A stretch of 64,000 nt of DNA from Planctomycetota bacterium (GCA_019636245.1 JAHBXX010000008.1:62001-126000), one strand, 5' to 3'. Positions 1 through 10,081 are shown, numbered from the stretch's first letter. Translations and numbers: made by a program. Notes: generated from the letters alone by a model not told the origin.

Positions 1-18
1 CCGCGCAGGGGCACTGAG

Positions 19-303
19 ATGGCAGCCTACTTCGAGTACATCTTCATCTTCGCGATCGCGGCGCTGCTCGGCTTCGAGCTGATCACCAAGGTGCCGCCGA
101 CGCTGCACACGCCGCTGATGTCCGGCAGCAACGCGATCTCCGGCATCACCATCGTCGGCGCGATCGCCTGCGCACGGCTCGGCGAGGGGTTCCTGTCGCA
201 GGCGCTCGCCTTCCTGGCGATCGCCTTCGCCAGCATCAACGTGGTCGGCGGCTACCTGGTGACCGACCGCATGCTGGCCTCGTTCAAGAAGAAGGAGAAG
301 TAG
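19..303 (+). CDS. pntAB: NAD(P) transhydrogenase subunit alpha part 2
   Basis: Small membrane subunit of the proton-translocating NAD(P) transhydrogenase, which uses the proton gradient to reduce NADP+ with NADH. The 94-residue product matches the family length for organisms that split the alpha chain in two. It has about three membrane helices and the conserved stretch THTPLMSGSNAISG-like (here LHTPLMSGSNAISG, residues 33-46), which lines the proton channel. The last residues are Lys-rich. The stop is one base before the GTG of pntB, so the two are translationally linked. The NAD-binding part (alpha part 1) would lie upstream, outside the window. Confidence 0.95.
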   Translation: MAAYFEYIFIFAIAALLGFELITKVPPTLHTPLMSGSNAISGITIVGAIACARLGEGFLSQALAFLAIAFASINVVGGYLVTDRMLASFKKKEK

Positions 304-304
304 C

Positions 305-1699
305 GTGGTCTACCTCTACCTGCTCGCGACGCTGCTGTTCGTCTTCGGCATCAAGCGGCTGACCAGCGTCAAGACCTGCCGCCAGGGCAACCGCCTGTCG
401 GAGCTGGGCATGTTCTGCGCGGTGGTCACGGTCGTGCTGATCGGCACCAACGTGAACTGGGCCGTGGTGGTGGCCGGCATCCTGGTGGGTGGCGCCGCAG
501 GCCTGCTGATCGCCAAACGCACCCCGACGACGCAGATGCCGGAGATGGTCGCGGCGCTGAACGGCTTCGGCGGCGCGGCCTCGGCGCTGGTGGCGATGGC
601 GACGCTGCTGATCGACGATCGCGTGCAGCAGACCGGCTTCGCGCTCGGCGACCTCGGCATCGTGCCGGCGATCGCGTTCCCGGCGACGATCGTCGTCGGC
701 ATGGTGACCCTGACCGGCAGCTTCGTCGCCTACGGCAAGCTGTCGGGCAAGAAGCTGTCGCACCCGCTGCAGGGCGCGCAGCGCCACGCGCTGCACGCCG
801 GCCTCGGCGCGGCCGCGATCGCGCTCGCCGTGTGGATGGCGCTGACCGGCAACCACGTGATGACCACGGTGGCGGTGGTCCTGCTGGCGGCCGCGGCCGC
901 GGTGCTGGGCGTGTTCCTGGTGATGCCGATCGGCGGCGCCGACATGCCGGTCGTGGTGTCGCTGCTGAACAGCTACTCCGGCGTCGCCGCGGCGTTCGCC
1001 GGCTTCGTCACGCGGGAGCCGCTGCTGATCGTCACCGGCGCGCTGGTCGGTGCGTCGGGCCTGATCCTGACGCAGATCATGTGCAAGGCGATGAACCGTT
1101 CGCTCGGCAACGTGCTGCTCGGCGGCATGGGCGAGGAGGCGGTCGCCAAGGACGCGAAGGACTACAAGTCGATCAAGTCGACGACGCCGGAGGAGGTGGC
1201 GATGCTGCTCGACGCCGCATCCTCGGTGATCTTCGTGCCCGGTTACGGCCTCGCGGTGGCGCAGGCGCAGCACGTCGTGCGCGAGCTCGCCGACCTGCTG
1301 CAGAAGCGCGGCTGCAACGTGCGCTACGCGATCCACCCGGTCGCCGGTCGCATGCCGGGCCACATGAACGTGCTGCTCGCCGAGTCGGACGTGCCCTACG
1401 ACCAGCTGTGGGAGATGGACAGGATCAACGCCGACTTCAAGAACACCGACGTCGTCATCGTCGTCGGCGCCAACGACGTCGTGAACCCGGCGGCGCGCGA
1501 GCCGACCGGCCCGATCGCCGGCATGCCGATCCTCGACGTCGACCAGGCGCGTACGGTGATCGTGATCAAGCGCTCGCTGTCGCCCGGCTACGCCGGCATC
1601 AAGAACCCGCTGTTCGACCTCGACAACTGCCTGATGGTGTTCCTCGACGCCAAGGAAGCGCTCGAGGGCATGGTCAAGGAAGTGAAGGAACTGCGGTAG
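305..1699 (+). CDS. pntB: NAD(P) transhydrogenase subunit beta
   Basis: The beta subunit carries the rest of the membrane channel and the NADP(H)-binding domain III. The 464-residue product has about nine membrane helices up to residue 265, then a soluble Rossmann-type domain. Family signatures seen are FVPGYGLAVAQAQH, HPVAGRMPGHMNVLLAE and VVIVVGANDVVNPAA, all in the NADP-binding domain. The start is GTG, directly after the stop of the alpha-2 gene. It converges on the SWIM gene, leaving a 22-base gap with no clear terminator hairpin. Confidence 0.96.
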   Translation: MVYLYLLATLLFVFGIKRLTSVKTCRQGNRLSELGMFCAVVTVVLIGTNVNWAVVVAGILVGGAAGLLIAKRTPTTQMPEMVAALNGFGGAASALVAMATLLIDDRVQQTGFALGDLGIVPAIAFPATIVVGMVTLTGSFVAYGKLSGKKLSHPLQGAQRHALHAGLGAAAIALAVWMALTGNHVMTTVAVVLLAAAAAVLGVFLVMPIGGADMPVVVSLLNSYSGVAAAFAGFVTREPLLIVTGALVGASGLILTQIMCKAMNRSLGNVLLGGMGEEAVAKDAKDYKSIKSTTPEEVAMLLDAASSVIFVPGYGLAVAQAQHVVRELADLLQKRGCNVRYAIHPVAGRMPGHMNVLLAESDVPYDQLWEMDRINADFKNTDVVIVVGANDVVNPAAREPTGPIAGMPILDVDQARTVIVIKRSLSPGYAGIKNPLFDLDNCLMVFLDAKEALEGMVKEVKELR

Positions 1700-1721
1700 G
1701 CGCGGCCGGGGGGACGAAGCC

Positions 1722-2438
1722 TCAGGGCGTGGCCGGACGCTTCGCCGGCAGTTCGTCGAGCGTGCGCAGCGCCGCGTCGACCAGGCGAGGCGACAGCTGG
1801 CCCAGGAACCAGCGCACCTGCGCCGCCCCCAGCGGCTGGCCGAGGTCGGCGTCCTCGGCGTCGGGGTAGAGCACGGGCTCCTCCGGCACGCCGAACGCGA
1901 GCGGCGGCAGGTCGTCGTCCGGCGTGAGTTGTTGCACCTTGGCGAGCAGCGCGTGCAGATCGACGCCGCGCAGCAGCAGCAGCTCCCACGGCTTCTCGTC
2001 GAGGCGGCGCGCGAACAGCTCGTGCAGCGCCAGCACGTGGCGGCAGGGCTTCTCGGGCAGGTCGCAGGAGCAGCCGAACGTGACGCTGCGCGCGTCGGGG
2101 AACAGCGGTTCGCCGACGATGCGCGCGACCAGGCGATCGAACGAGCGCGGCACCTTGCCGTTCTCGAGCGAGTCGAGGATCGACCGGCTCCGGCGCAGGA
2201 CGCGCACCAGCGTGGGCCAGTCCTTCTGCGGCAGCGTGCGGATCTGCAGGCTCACCTCGTGGATCGAGCCCATCGAACCCTCCATCTCGGCGCGGATGGA
2301 GCCGGCGCGGATGCGGACCATCGGCTTGCGGATGCTGGGCAGCGCCTCGAGCGCGGCGGCCAGGCGTGCGTCGTCGATGCCGCGCGTCGCCTCGCGCCGC
2401 CAGCGTTCGCCCAGCGACAGGGTCTTGCGCTCGATCAT
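1722..2438 (-). CDS. SWIM zinc finger protein
   Basis: The 238-residue protein contains a SWIM-type zinc finger, CSCDLPEKPCRH (C-x-C-x6-C-x-H), near residue 125. Such proteins are commonly encoded beside SNF2-family helicases, and here the ATG overlaps the helicase stop as ATGA, so the two are co-translated. The N-terminal half is basic and the C-terminal part acidic. SWIM domains are predicted to bind DNA or protein partners; a role as helicase partner is an inference from the neighbour. It is the last gene of the long minus-strand operon that begins with actA. Confidence 0.88.
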   Translation of the reverse strand: MIERKTLSLGERWRREATRGIDDARLAAALEALPSIRKPMVRIRAGSIRAEMEGSMGSIHEVSLQIRTLPQKDWPTLVRVLRRSRSILDSLENGKVPRSFDRLVARIVGEPLFPDARSVTFGCSCDLPEKPCRHVLALHELFARRLDEKPWELLLLRGVDLHALLAKVQQLTPDDDLPPLAFGVPEEPVLYPDAEDADLGQPLGAAQVRWFLGQLSPRLVDAALRTLDELPAKRPATP

Positions 2439-5410
2439 GCCAGGGCCTCCTTGCGATCGAGCGTCAGCAGCCGCTTGAGTTCGTCGTTGCTGAGTTCGGT
2501 GATCCAGTTCTCGCCGGCGGCGAGAAGGTTGTCGGCGACCTCTCGCTTGCGTTCGAGCATCTGCTGGATGCGCTCCTCGAGCGTGCCGGTGCAGACGAAC
2601 TTGTGCACGAAGACGTTGCGCTGCTGCCCGATGCGGAACGCGCGGTCGGTGGCCTGGTCCTCGACGGCCGGGTTCCACCAGCGATCGAAGTGGAACACGC
2701 GGTTCGCGGCGGTCAGGTTCAGGCCGGTGCCGCCGGCCTTCAGCGACAGCACGAAGATCTTCGGACCATCGGGGCGGGACTCCTGGAAGTCCGTGACCAT
2801 CTGGTCGCGCTCCTTCTGCGGCACGCCGCCGTGCAGGAACAGCACGCCGTGGCCGTGCAGGTTCTCGAGGTGGGTCTTGAGCAGCGACCCCATCTCCTTG
2901 AACTGCGTGAAGACGAGGCACCGGTCGCCCTCCTCGAGCGCCTCCTCGATCATCTCGCTGAGCAGATCGAGCTTGCCGGACCGGCTCGGCAGCACGCTGC
3001 CGTCCATCAGATAGTGCGCCGGGTGGTTGCAGACCTGCTTCAGGCGCAGCAGCGTGGTGAGGATCGCGCCGCGGCGCTGGATGCCTTCGCCGGCCCGCTC
3101 CACCTCCTGCAGGCCCTTGCGCACCACGGATTCGTAGAGGATCGCCTGCTCGCGCGTCAGCGTGGCGGCGACGATCTGCTCCGACTTCTCCGGCAGGTCG
3201 GCGACGATCTCCGGGTCCGTCTTCAGCCGCCGGAGCACGAACGGGCGCACGAGCCTGGCCAGGGCCGACATCGAGCCCCGTTGTCGTTGCTTGACGATCG
3301 GGTGCTCGAGGGTCTGCGTGAACTGCGTGCGGGAGCCGAGCAGGCCTTCGTTGAGGAAGTCCATGATCGACCACAGGTCGAGCGGACGGTTCTCGAGCGG
3401 GGTGCCGGTCAACGCGAGCCGGAAGTGCCCCTTCAGCTGCCGCGCGACCTGCGACTGGCGGGTCGTCGGGTTCTTGATGTTCTGCGCCTCGTCGAGCACC
3501 ACGCCGTCGAAGGTGATGTTCGCCATGATCTCCTCGTCGCGCTGCAGCAGGTTGTAGCTGGTCAGCACGATGTCGTTGCGACTGACGACGTCGAGGAACT
3601 CGGCCGGGGTCGCGGCGCGGCCCTTGCCGTGGTGCAGGACGACGCGCAGCGCCGGCGCGAACCGGTGCAGCTCGCGGCGCCAGTTGCCGAGCACCGACAC
3701 CGGACACACGATCAGGATCGCCCGGTCGCCCTTGCGCTGACGCCGCCAGTCGAGCATCACCGTGATCGCCTGGATCGTCTTGCCGAGGCCCATGTCGTCG
3801 GCGAGGCAGGCGCCGAAGCCCTGGTCGACGAGGAAGTGCATCCACGACTGGCCACGCTGCTGGTAGGGCCGCAGTTCGCCGATGAAGCCCTCCGGCTTCG
3901 GCCGGTCCTCGACCGCGCGGGCGCGTTCGAGGTTCTGCAGCAGCTGCTCGAGGCGCGGCGTCGAGGCGATCGACTCCATCGCCAGCCCGTGCAGGTGCGA
4001 GGCGCCGCCCAGGCGCAGCCGCAGCGCCTCGAAGAAGCTGATGCGCTCGCCGCCCTCCGCCATGCGCTTCTTGAAGTCGCGCAGCGCCTCGCGGTCCTTG
4101 GGCGAGAGCAGCACGGGACGACGATCGATGAACACCAGCGGGGTCTTCGCGTCGACCAGCTGCTCGAACTCGCTGGTGGTCAGCTCGGTGTCGCCGACGG
4201 CCAGGCTCCAGCGGAACTCGAACCAGGGCCGGGGGTCGTTCGCCTGTCCCTTGGCCTCGACGATCGCGACCCGGGCCGAGAGCCTCTGCATCGCCTCGAC
4301 GCCGGGCAGGGTCAGCTCGAACCCCTCGCTCTCCAGCAAGGGCATGTGGTCGAGGATCTGGTCGAGTTCGTGCCGGGTCAGGCTGGCGCGGCCGTCGCTG
4401 AGGTTGCGGGCGCGGCGCAGGGCAGGCAGCTTCTCGGCGGTGCGCTCGATCGTCTGCTCGATGCGGTAGACGCTGTCGGTCGCCAGTTCGTTCGCGAACG
4501 GCGAGGCGGCGAGGCGCTGGTGCAGGCTCTCGATGGTCTCGGTGTGCGGCACGCTCGGGATCGGGCGCACCAGGATCTGCAGACCCCAGGGCACGCCTTC
4601 CTCGAGCGGTTGGTCGGGGACCAGGATCTCCAGCACCGGCACGAGCGGCGTCTGCCAGAACTCGCGCGGCAACCGTTCGGCGCGCGCGAAGCCGGGCACG
4701 ACGGCACGGCCGCTGGCTTCCGCCGCGACCACGACCTGGTCGAGCGCATGACCGAGGAAGCTGACGACGAAGTTGCGCTGGGTGACGGCGTAGACCGGGT
4801 CGTCCGGCACGGCGAACCGCGCGGTGCACAGGCTGCCGGGCACCAGTTCGGCGATCGCCGCCAGCACCCATTGGGTCTCTGGTCCCCAGTGCGGGGCGTA
4901 GCGCAGCACGCCGGGTTGCGGAGCGGGCGCGAAGTCGCCGCGCTCGACGAGCCGCAGGACGAGGCGGCTCAGGGCGGCGAGCGCGCGCAGCGACGGCGGC
5001 TGCAGGCGAGGATCGAGACTGGCCAGCCAGGGCACCGCCGGTCCGAGCGGCAGGCCGAGCGCCGGGATCGACCACAGCGCGGGCGCCGCCCGACCTTGCA
5101 CCCGGTCGTCGTCGTCGACGTCGGGCACGGCGGCCGACAGCGGCCGCAGCGTCGCCTCCTCGACCGGGATCAGCAGCTGGACCGCGACGGGTTCGGTCAG
5201 GGCAGCGAGCGGCGGCGGCAGCGAGTCGGCGAGGCCGCCGATGCCGGTGTCGGACCAGAGCGCGATGCGAGCATCAGCCGGCTGGCGCGAATGCAGGAAG
5301 GCGGCTTCCAGCTCAGTGGTCTCCCGCGTGCTCGTGCTGCCGGTAGACCCACTGCTTGTCGACCGGGGTTCGCATGGTGTGCAGGTCGTTGTCCCAGCGC
5401 CTGGTCGCAT
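2435..5410 (-). CDS. SNF2-family DEAD/DEAH-box helicase
   Basis: Swi2/Snf2 ATPase of the bacterial Rad54/HepA-like group, expected to translocate on double-stranded DNA. Motifs seen: Walker A DDMGLGKT near residue 535, DEAQ box (DEAQNIK) near 638, ALTGTPLEN, and the helicase C motif WWNPAVEDQATDRAFRIGQ near 907. About 500 residues precede the ATPase core, as in the SNF2/SWIM pairs of many bacteria. The only in-frame ATG (at 5410) overlaps the end of the cox IV gene by 98 bases. A non-standard start just after the cox IV stop, such as the CTG at 5311, is also possible, so the N-terminus is uncertain. Confidence 0.9.
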   Translation of the reverse strand: MRPGAGTTTCTPCEPRSTSSGSTGSTSTRETTELEAAFLHSRQPADARIALWSDTGIGGLADSLPPPLAALTEPVAVQLLIPVEEATLRPLSAAVPDVDDDDRVQGRAAPALWSIPALGLPLGPAVPWLASLDPRLQPPSLRALAALSRLVLRLVERGDFAPAPQPGVLRYAPHWGPETQWVLAAIAELVPGSLCTARFAVPDDPVYAVTQRNFVVSFLGHALDQVVVAAEASGRAVVPGFARAERLPREFWQTPLVPVLEILVPDQPLEEGVPWGLQILVRPIPSVPHTETIESLHQRLAASPFANELATDSVYRIEQTIERTAEKLPALRRARNLSDGRASLTRHELDQILDHMPLLESEGFELTLPGVEAMQRLSARVAIVEAKGQANDPRPWFEFRWSLAVGDTELTTSEFEQLVDAKTPLVFIDRRPVLLSPKDREALRDFKKRMAEGGERISFFEALRLRLGGASHLHGLAMESIASTPRLEQLLQNLERARAVEDRPKPEGFIGELRPYQQRGQSWMHFLVDQGFGACLADDMGLGKTIQAITVMLDWRRQRKGDRAILIVCPVSVLGNWRRELHRFAPALRVVLHHGKGRAATPAEFLDVVSRNDIVLTSYNLLQRDEEIMANITFDGVVLDEAQNIKNPTTRQSQVARQLKGHFRLALTGTPLENRPLDLWSIMDFLNEGLLGSRTQFTQTLEHPIVKQRQRGSMSALARLVRPFVLRRLKTDPEIVADLPEKSEQIVAATLTREQAILYESVVRKGLQEVERAGEGIQRRGAILTTLLRLKQVCNHPAHYLMDGSVLPSRSGKLDLLSEMIEEALEEGDRCLVFTQFKEMGSLLKTHLENLHGHGVLFLHGGVPQKERDQMVTDFQESRPDGPKIFVLSLKAGGTGLNLTAANRVFHFDRWWNPAVEDQATDRAFRIGQQRNVFVHKFVCTGTLEERIQQMLERKREVADNLLAAGENWITELSNDELKRLLTLDRKEALA

Positions 5411-5714
5411 GGTCCGCCAAGGTGAAGATGAACAGCAGCGACAGGAACAGGAACGAGCTCAGGAACACGATCTTGTTGATCGCCGTGTCCCACTTCACGT
5501 GCATGAAGTAGGCGATGACCAGGGCCGCCTTGACGCTGGCGATGCCCATTGCGATCAGCATGTTCGCGGCGCCGAAGTCGACGCGGGAGGCGGCGACCGT
5601 GACGACGGTCAGCACCAGCAACGCCATCAGCACGTTGAAGAACAGCTTGGCGCTCGAGACGTGATGGTGCCCCATCTGCAGGTCGCCGGGCGCGTGGTGG
5701 TCGTGAGCGCTCAT
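5313..5714 (-). CDS. Cytochrome c oxidase subunit IV
   Basis: The 133-residue protein has a His-rich N-terminus (MSAHDHH) and three membrane helices (about residues 25-44, 52-75 and 83-102), the pattern of the prokaryotic cytochrome oxidase subunit IV family. It assists the stability of the CuB site in related oxidases. Its ATG overlaps the coxC stop by one base (TGATG). Its order after coxB-coxA-coxC supports the call. The downstream helicase reading frame begins inside or directly after this gene. Confidence 0.9.
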   Translation of the reverse strand: MSAHDHHAPGDLQMGHHHVSSAKLFFNVLMALLVLTVVTVAASRVDFGAANMLIAMGIASVKAALVIAYFMHVKWDTAINKIVFLSSFLFLSLLFIFTLADHATRRWDNDLHTMRTPVDKQWVYRQHEHAGDH

Positions 5715-6448
5715 CAGGGCACGAGGTAGAGCAAGGGGAAGAGGAAGATCCAGATCAGGTCGACGAGGTGCCAGTAGAGGCCGACCAGGTCGACCGGCAG
5801 GAAGTAGCCGGCGTGGAAGCGTCCCTTCGCCGCGCCCTTCATGATCCAGAGGATCAGACCGGCGCCGATCACGACGTGCAGGCCGTGGATCGCGGTCATG
5901 GTCAGGTAGATGGCGAAGAACAGATGGCCGTGCGGCAGGCCAGCCATGACGCCGTGGTAGTCCTTGAACCACGGGATCGAGCCGGTGGCGGCGTCGTAGG
6001 GCGCGAACAGCTCCGAGAACACCACGAGGCCGTGCTCGTTCTTGGCCTGGTACTCGAAGAACTTGATGACCATGAAGATCACCGCGCCGAGCACCGTCAG
6101 CCCGCAGAACAGCAGCGTCTTCTGCTTCTGGCTGGTCTGCGCCGAGCGCACCCCCATGGCCATCGTCCACGAACTCAGCAGCAGCACCGAGGTGTTCAGG
6201 GCGCCGAGCCGCCAGTCGAGCTGGTGGCCACCGACCCGGAACGTCTCCGGATAGGCCTCGTGGAAGTAGAAGTAGGCCGCGAACAGGCCGCCGAAGAGCA
6301 GGATTTCCGTGGCCAGGAACAGCCAGAAACCCAGCTTGGCGGCCTGGAACTCCTGCACCGGCGTGTCGAAGTGGTGCGCCACCGTGTGGGGGACGAACTC
6401 GGGTCCCGGCGCCGGGATCACTACCGAGTGGTGACCGTCGTGACTCAT
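5714..6448 (-). CDS. coxC: Cytochrome c oxidase subunit III
   Basis: The 244-residue protein has five membrane helices, like the short subunit III of caa3 oxidases, which lacks the first two helices of the mitochondrial form. Recognisable stretches are KLGFWLFLATEILLFGGLF (residues 38-56) and HGLHVVIGAG. The C-terminal YWHLVDLIWIFLFPLLYL is the classic family ending. Subunit III stabilises proton uptake by the catalytic subunit in the membrane. It lies 42 bases after coxA and overlaps the subunit IV gene by one base. Confidence 0.95.
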   Translation of the reverse strand: MSHDGHHSVVIPAPGPEFVPHTVAHHFDTPVQEFQAAKLGFWLFLATEILLFGGLFAAYFYFHEAYPETFRVGGHQLDWRLGALNTSVLLLSSWTMAMGVRSAQTSQKQKTLLFCGLTVLGAVIFMVIKFFEYQAKNEHGLVVFSELFAPYDAATGSIPWFKDYHGVMAGLPHGHLFFAIYLTMTAIHGLHVVIGAGLILWIMKGAAKGRFHAGYFLPVDLVGLYWHLVDLIWIFLFPLLYLVP

Positions 6449-6490
6449 GCTGGATCCTGTTGTGCGGAGGCGCGGTGGCTGCTGGCGCGG

Positions 6491-8149
6491 TCAGGCGACC
6501 GGGGTCTGCATCGTCTTGTAGTCGAGCGTCGAGTAGTCGTAGACCTCGGTCGTGACCGTCGGCGGCTCGTCGAAGTTCTCGAGCGGCGGCGGTGTCGGAC
6601 TCAGCCAGTCGAGCGTGACGCCGCCCCACTGGTTCTGCATCGCCGTCTTGCGCTGGAACAGCGAGGCCACGAGGTAGAACACCATCAGCGCGACGCCGCC
6701 GCCGAGGACCATCGCCCCCACCGTCGATGCCTGGTGGAACGGCTCGTATTCGGGAACGTAGGTGGCGTAGCGGCGCGGCATGCCGCGGCTGCCCATGATG
6801 AACTGCGGGATGAACGTCGCGTTGAAGCCGACGAAGATGATGCCGCAGGCGATCTTGGCCAGCGTCTCGTCGTAGATCACGCCGAAGATCTTCGGCCACC
6901 AGTGGTGCAGGCCCGCGAAGAAGGCCAGCGCGATCGAGCCCATCATCACGTAATGGAAGTGGGCGACGACGAAGTAGGTGTCGTGCAGGTGGATGTCGAC
7001 GTTGAGGGCGCCGAGGATCACGCCGGTCAGGCCGCCGATCGCGAAGATGACCAGGAACGCCAGCGTGTAGAGCATCGGCGAGTTCAACGCGATAGAGCCC
7101 TTCCACACCGTGGCAACCCAGCTGAACTCCTTGATCGCCGTGGGGATCGCCACGAAGAAGGTCAGGAACGAGAACGCGAACATCGCGTACGTCGACTGCC
7201 CCGACGTGAACATGTGGTGTCCCCACACCAGGAAGCTGATGATCGCGATCGCGAGCGAGCTGAAGGCGATCAGCTTGTAGCCGAACAGCGGCTTGCGGCT
7301 GTGCACCGACACCAGCTCGCTGATGATGCCGAAGGCCGGCAGCACCATGATGTAGACGGCCGGGTGGCTGTAGAACCAGAAGAAGTGCTCGAACAGCACC
7401 GGGTCGCCGCCCAGCCGTGGGTCGAAGATGCCGATGTGGTAGAGGCGCTCGAACGCCACCAGCAGCACGGTGATGCCGAGCACCGGCGTCGCGAGGACCT
7501 GCAGGATCGACGTGGCGTAGATCGCCCACACGAACAGCGGCATGCGGAACCAGGTCATGCCCGGCGCCCGCAGCTTGTGCGTGGTGACGATGAAGTTCAG
7601 GCCGGTGAAGATCGAGCTGAAGCCGAGCACGAACACCGCCAGCCCGATGGTCACGACCGCCTGGTCGGTGTAGAGGCTGTACGGGGCGTAGAAGGTCCAG
7701 CCGGTGTCGAACCCGCCGAGCACGATCGCCAGCGTCGCCAGCACGGCGCCGGTCACCCACAGGTAGAAGCTGAGCAGGTTGAGGCGCGGCAGCGCGACGT
7801 CCTTCGCGCCCAGCATCAGGGGCAGCACGATGTTGCCGAGCGAGCCCGGGATCGCCGGGATCACGAACAGGAACACCATGAAGGCGCCGTGCAGCGTGAA
7901 GATCTGGTTGTACTCGACGTTGCCGAACAGCACGCCTTCGGGCTTCCACAGGTGCAGGCGCACCAGCAGCGCGAACAGGCCGCCGGCCAGCAGCGCGATG
8001 GACACGCCGACCAGGTACATGATGCCGATGCGCTTGTGGTCGAGCGTGCCGGCCCACGACCAGAATCCCTGACTGCAGTTCAGGAAGTTCTTGCGCCCGG
8101 CCTGCGGTGCCGCGGCGTGCGAATCGATCACGGGGACGTTGGTGGTCAT
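6491..8149 (-). CDS. coxA: Cytochrome c oxidase subunit I (caa3 type)
   Basis: Catalytic heme-copper subunit that reduces oxygen to water and pumps protons. The 552-residue protein has 12 membrane helices. CuB and heme ligands are visible: HPAVY near residue 258 (the His-Tyr pair), GHH near 305, and [14 protein letters not shown] near 388 carrying the heme a and a3 histidines. The helix VI motif reads YSHPAVY in place of the glutamate-containing form, which marks the A2-type oxidases such as the Rhodothermus and Thermus caa3 enzymes. It lies seven bases after coxB. Confidence 0.97.
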   Translation of the reverse strand: MTTNVPVIDSHAAAPQAGRKNFLNCSQGFWSWAGTLDHKRIGIMYLVGVSIALLAGGLFALLVRLHLWKPEGVLFGNVEYNQIFTLHGAFMVFLFVIPAIPGSLGNIVLPLMLGAKDVALPRLNLLSFYLWVTGAVLATLAIVLGGFDTGWTFYAPYSLYTDQAVVTIGLAVFVLGFSSIFTGLNFIVTTHKLRAPGMTWFRMPLFVWAIYATSILQVLATPVLGITVLLVAFERLYHIGIFDPRLGGDPVLFEHFFWFYSHPAVYIMVLPAFGIISELVSVHSRKPLFGYKLIAFSSLAIAIISFLVWGHHMFTSGQSTYAMFAFSFLTFFVAIPTAIKEFSWVATVWKGSIALNSPMLYTLAFLVIFAIGGLTGVILGALNVDIHLHDTYFVVAHFHYVMMGSIALAFFAGLHHWWPKIFGVIYDETLAKIACGIIFVGFNATFIPQFIMGSRGMPRRYATYVPEYEPFHQASTVGAMVLGGGVALMVFYLVASLFQRKTAMQNQWGGVTLDWLSPTPPPLENFDEPPTVTTEVYDYSTLDYKTMQTPVA

Positions 8150-8156
8150 GGATGCC

Positions 8157-9212
8157 TCACTTGCTGTCCGCGAGCGACTTCATGTACTCGATCAGGCCGT
8201 TGATCTTGCGGTCGTCGAGGTCGGGGAACGCCGTCATCGCGTTGCGCACGTAGGGCTCCTCGGCGACCTTCTTGGCGTCCGGCTTGCGGATCGACTCGAC
8301 GATGTAGTCGTTGTCGATGGTGATCGTCTTGCGCACGCCACCCTCGATCACCTCGCGCTGCCGGCCGACGATCGATCCGTCGGCGTTCTTGACGAACAGG
8401 CCCTTCCAGGTCGGGCCGACGCCGGCCGAGCCGTTGACGCTGTGGCAGCTGGCACAGATCTGGCTGTAGAGGCTGGCGCCGCTCTTGGCTGCGGCCTCGG
8501 GAGTGCTGTCGTCCCACTTGTCCCACGGACGCGCGCCGTACTCGGCGGCGCTGACGACGTGCACCTTCGCGTACATCTGCGAGTGGTCCTTGCCGCAGTA
8601 CTCGGCACAGAACAGGTGGTACTCGCCGACCTCGGTCGGCTCGAACCACACGGTCTGGTAACGACCCGGGATCACGTCGCGCTTGACGCGCATCGACGGC
8701 AGGTAGAAGGCGTGCAGCACGTCGGTGGACTCGAGCAGGAACTGCACCGGTCGGCCGACCTCGACCCAGACTTCGTTGTAGCTCTGCGCCGGATCGTTCG
8801 GGTAGCTGAACGTCCAGTTCCATTGCTTGGCGGTCGCCTTGATCGTGTTGCGCGACGCCTCGATCGGCGCGATCGTCATGTCGCGCGCGCCCATGTAGCC
8901 CCAGGCGAACATGATCATGACGATGATCAGCGGGATCACCGTCCACACCACCTCGAGCGGCGTGTTGTGGGTCGTGTTCGAGGCAGCGGGCTGGTCCCAG
9001 GTCCGCCGGCGGTACTTGACCACGGAGAACAGCAGGACCGCGACGATCAGCACGAAGAAGAAGATGCAGACCGCGTAGGTGAAGTAGAACAGATCGTCGA
9101 CGTGGCCGAAGGTGCTGGCCCGCTTCGTCAGCTGGCCGTAGGCGTCGACGACCGGCGGCGGCGCGGGGGTCTGGGTGGCGCTGGCCGGGTCCTGGATCGG
9201 GAGGTGGAACAC
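8157..9212 (-). CDS. coxB: Cytochrome c oxidase subunit II with fused cytochrome c
   Basis: The electron-entry subunit of the oxidase. The 351-residue protein has two N-terminal membrane helices, a cupredoxin domain with the CuA ligands [13 protein letters not shown] near residues 200-213 plus an upstream His in the stretch [12 protein letters not shown], and a C-terminal cytochrome c domain with heme site CASCH near 251 and a likely axial Met in NAMTAFPDL. The fusion defines a caa3-type oxidase. A fused cytochrome fits direct electron transfer from ACIII without a soluble cytochrome; that last step is an inference. Confidence 0.97.
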   Translation of the reverse strand: MFHLPIQDPASATQTPAPPPVVDAYGQLTKRASTFGHVDDLFYFTYAVCIFFFVLIVAVLLFSVVKYRRRTWDQPAASNTTHNTPLEVVWTVIPLIIVMIMFAWGYMGARDMTIAPIEASRNTIKATAKQWNWTFSYPNDPAQSYNEVWVEVGRPVQFLLESTDVLHAFYLPSMRVKRDVIPGRYQTVWFEPTEVGEYHLFCAEYCGKDHSQMYAKVHVVSAAEYGARPWDKWDDSTPEAAAKSGASLYSQICASCHSVNGSAGVGPTWKGLFVKNADGSIVGRQREVIEGGVRKTITIDNDYIVESIRKPDAKKVAEEPYVRNAMTAFPDLDDRKINGLIEYMKSLADSK

Positions 9213-9231
9213 GGTGGTCCTGGGCTGCGGG

Positions 9232-10065
9232 TCAGGCGATGGCGGCGGTGGACGGCGAACGGCGACGTTCCCGGCGCAGCAGGATCCAGATCATCGCTGC
9301 GAGGGCGACCACGGTGGCGGCGCCGCCGAGGCGCATGATGGTCATCGCCGTGAGGGTGTAGGAGTTGGTGCGCGGGTCGAAGGTCAGGCAGTTGAGCTGC
9401 ACCTGGTCCCAGAAGGACCCCAGCTGGCCGTCGCTCGCTTCGACGAGGGCGAGCCGCACGTCCGCGGGGTCGAACCAGGTGTTGACGATCACGCGGCTGA
9501 CCTTGCCCTGCGGCGTCAGGAAGACGACCGCCGGCGGGTGCGCGAACTGGTTGGTGTGCTCCGACCAGTAGTAGCGGAATCCGACCGTGTCGCACAACCT
9601 CGCGATGTTGGGCTCGTCGCCGACCAGCACGCGCCAAGCGTCGTCGCCCCCGGTCTTGGCGAGCTTCGGCAGGAAGCGCAGCTTGCGCTCGCGGGCCACC
9701 TCGGGCGTCTCGCGCGGATCGATCGAGACGTTGAGGAGCCGGTAGTCGGTGCCTGGTTGCAGCGCGACGTCGCTGAGCGCGGCAAGGGCGGCCTCGAGCA
9801 CCTGGCCGCACATGGCTGGGCACGAGTAGTAGCCCAGCAGCAGGACGACCGGCTGCTGGCCGGGGAAGAACTGCTGCAGCTGGAACGGATAGCCGCGTTC
9901 GTCGGTGAAGGTCAGGGACGGATCGACGACGGCGCCGATACGGTCGACCATGGAGGCGGCCTCCTCGCGCGCGGCGAGGGTCGACGTCGGCGGCATGCCG
10001 GCGCCCTGCGCCGACGTGCTGCCGGCGACCGCGCCGAGCAGGGTGGTGAGGAGGAGAGGTCGCAT
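9232..10065 (-). CDS. SCO1/SenC-family copper chaperone
   Basis: Thioredoxin-fold protein that delivers copper to the CuA site of subunit II. The 277-residue protein starts with a signal peptide (cut likely after TSAQG), has the copper-binding CPAMC motif near residues 80-84 and the conserved distal His in FAHPPAVV near 175, and ends with a membrane helix followed by RRERRR, so it is probably membrane-anchored at the C-terminus. It sits directly before coxB, the gene for its expected target. Confidence 0.93.
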   Translation of the reverse strand: MRPLLLTTLLGAVAGSTSAQGAGMPPTSTLAAREEAASMVDRIGAVVDPSLTFTDERGYPFQLQQFFPGQQPVVLLLGYYSCPAMCGQVLEAALAALSDVALQPGTDYRLLNVSIDPRETPEVARERKLRFLPKLAKTGGDDAWRVLVGDEPNIARLCDTVGFRYYWSEHTNQFAHPPAVVFLTPQGKVSRVIVNTWFDPADVRLALVEASDGQLGSFWDQVQLNCLTFDPRTNSYTLTAMTIMRLGGAATVVALAAMIWILLRRERRRSPSTAAIA

Positions 10066-10081
10066 GGTCAGTTGCCGGCGG

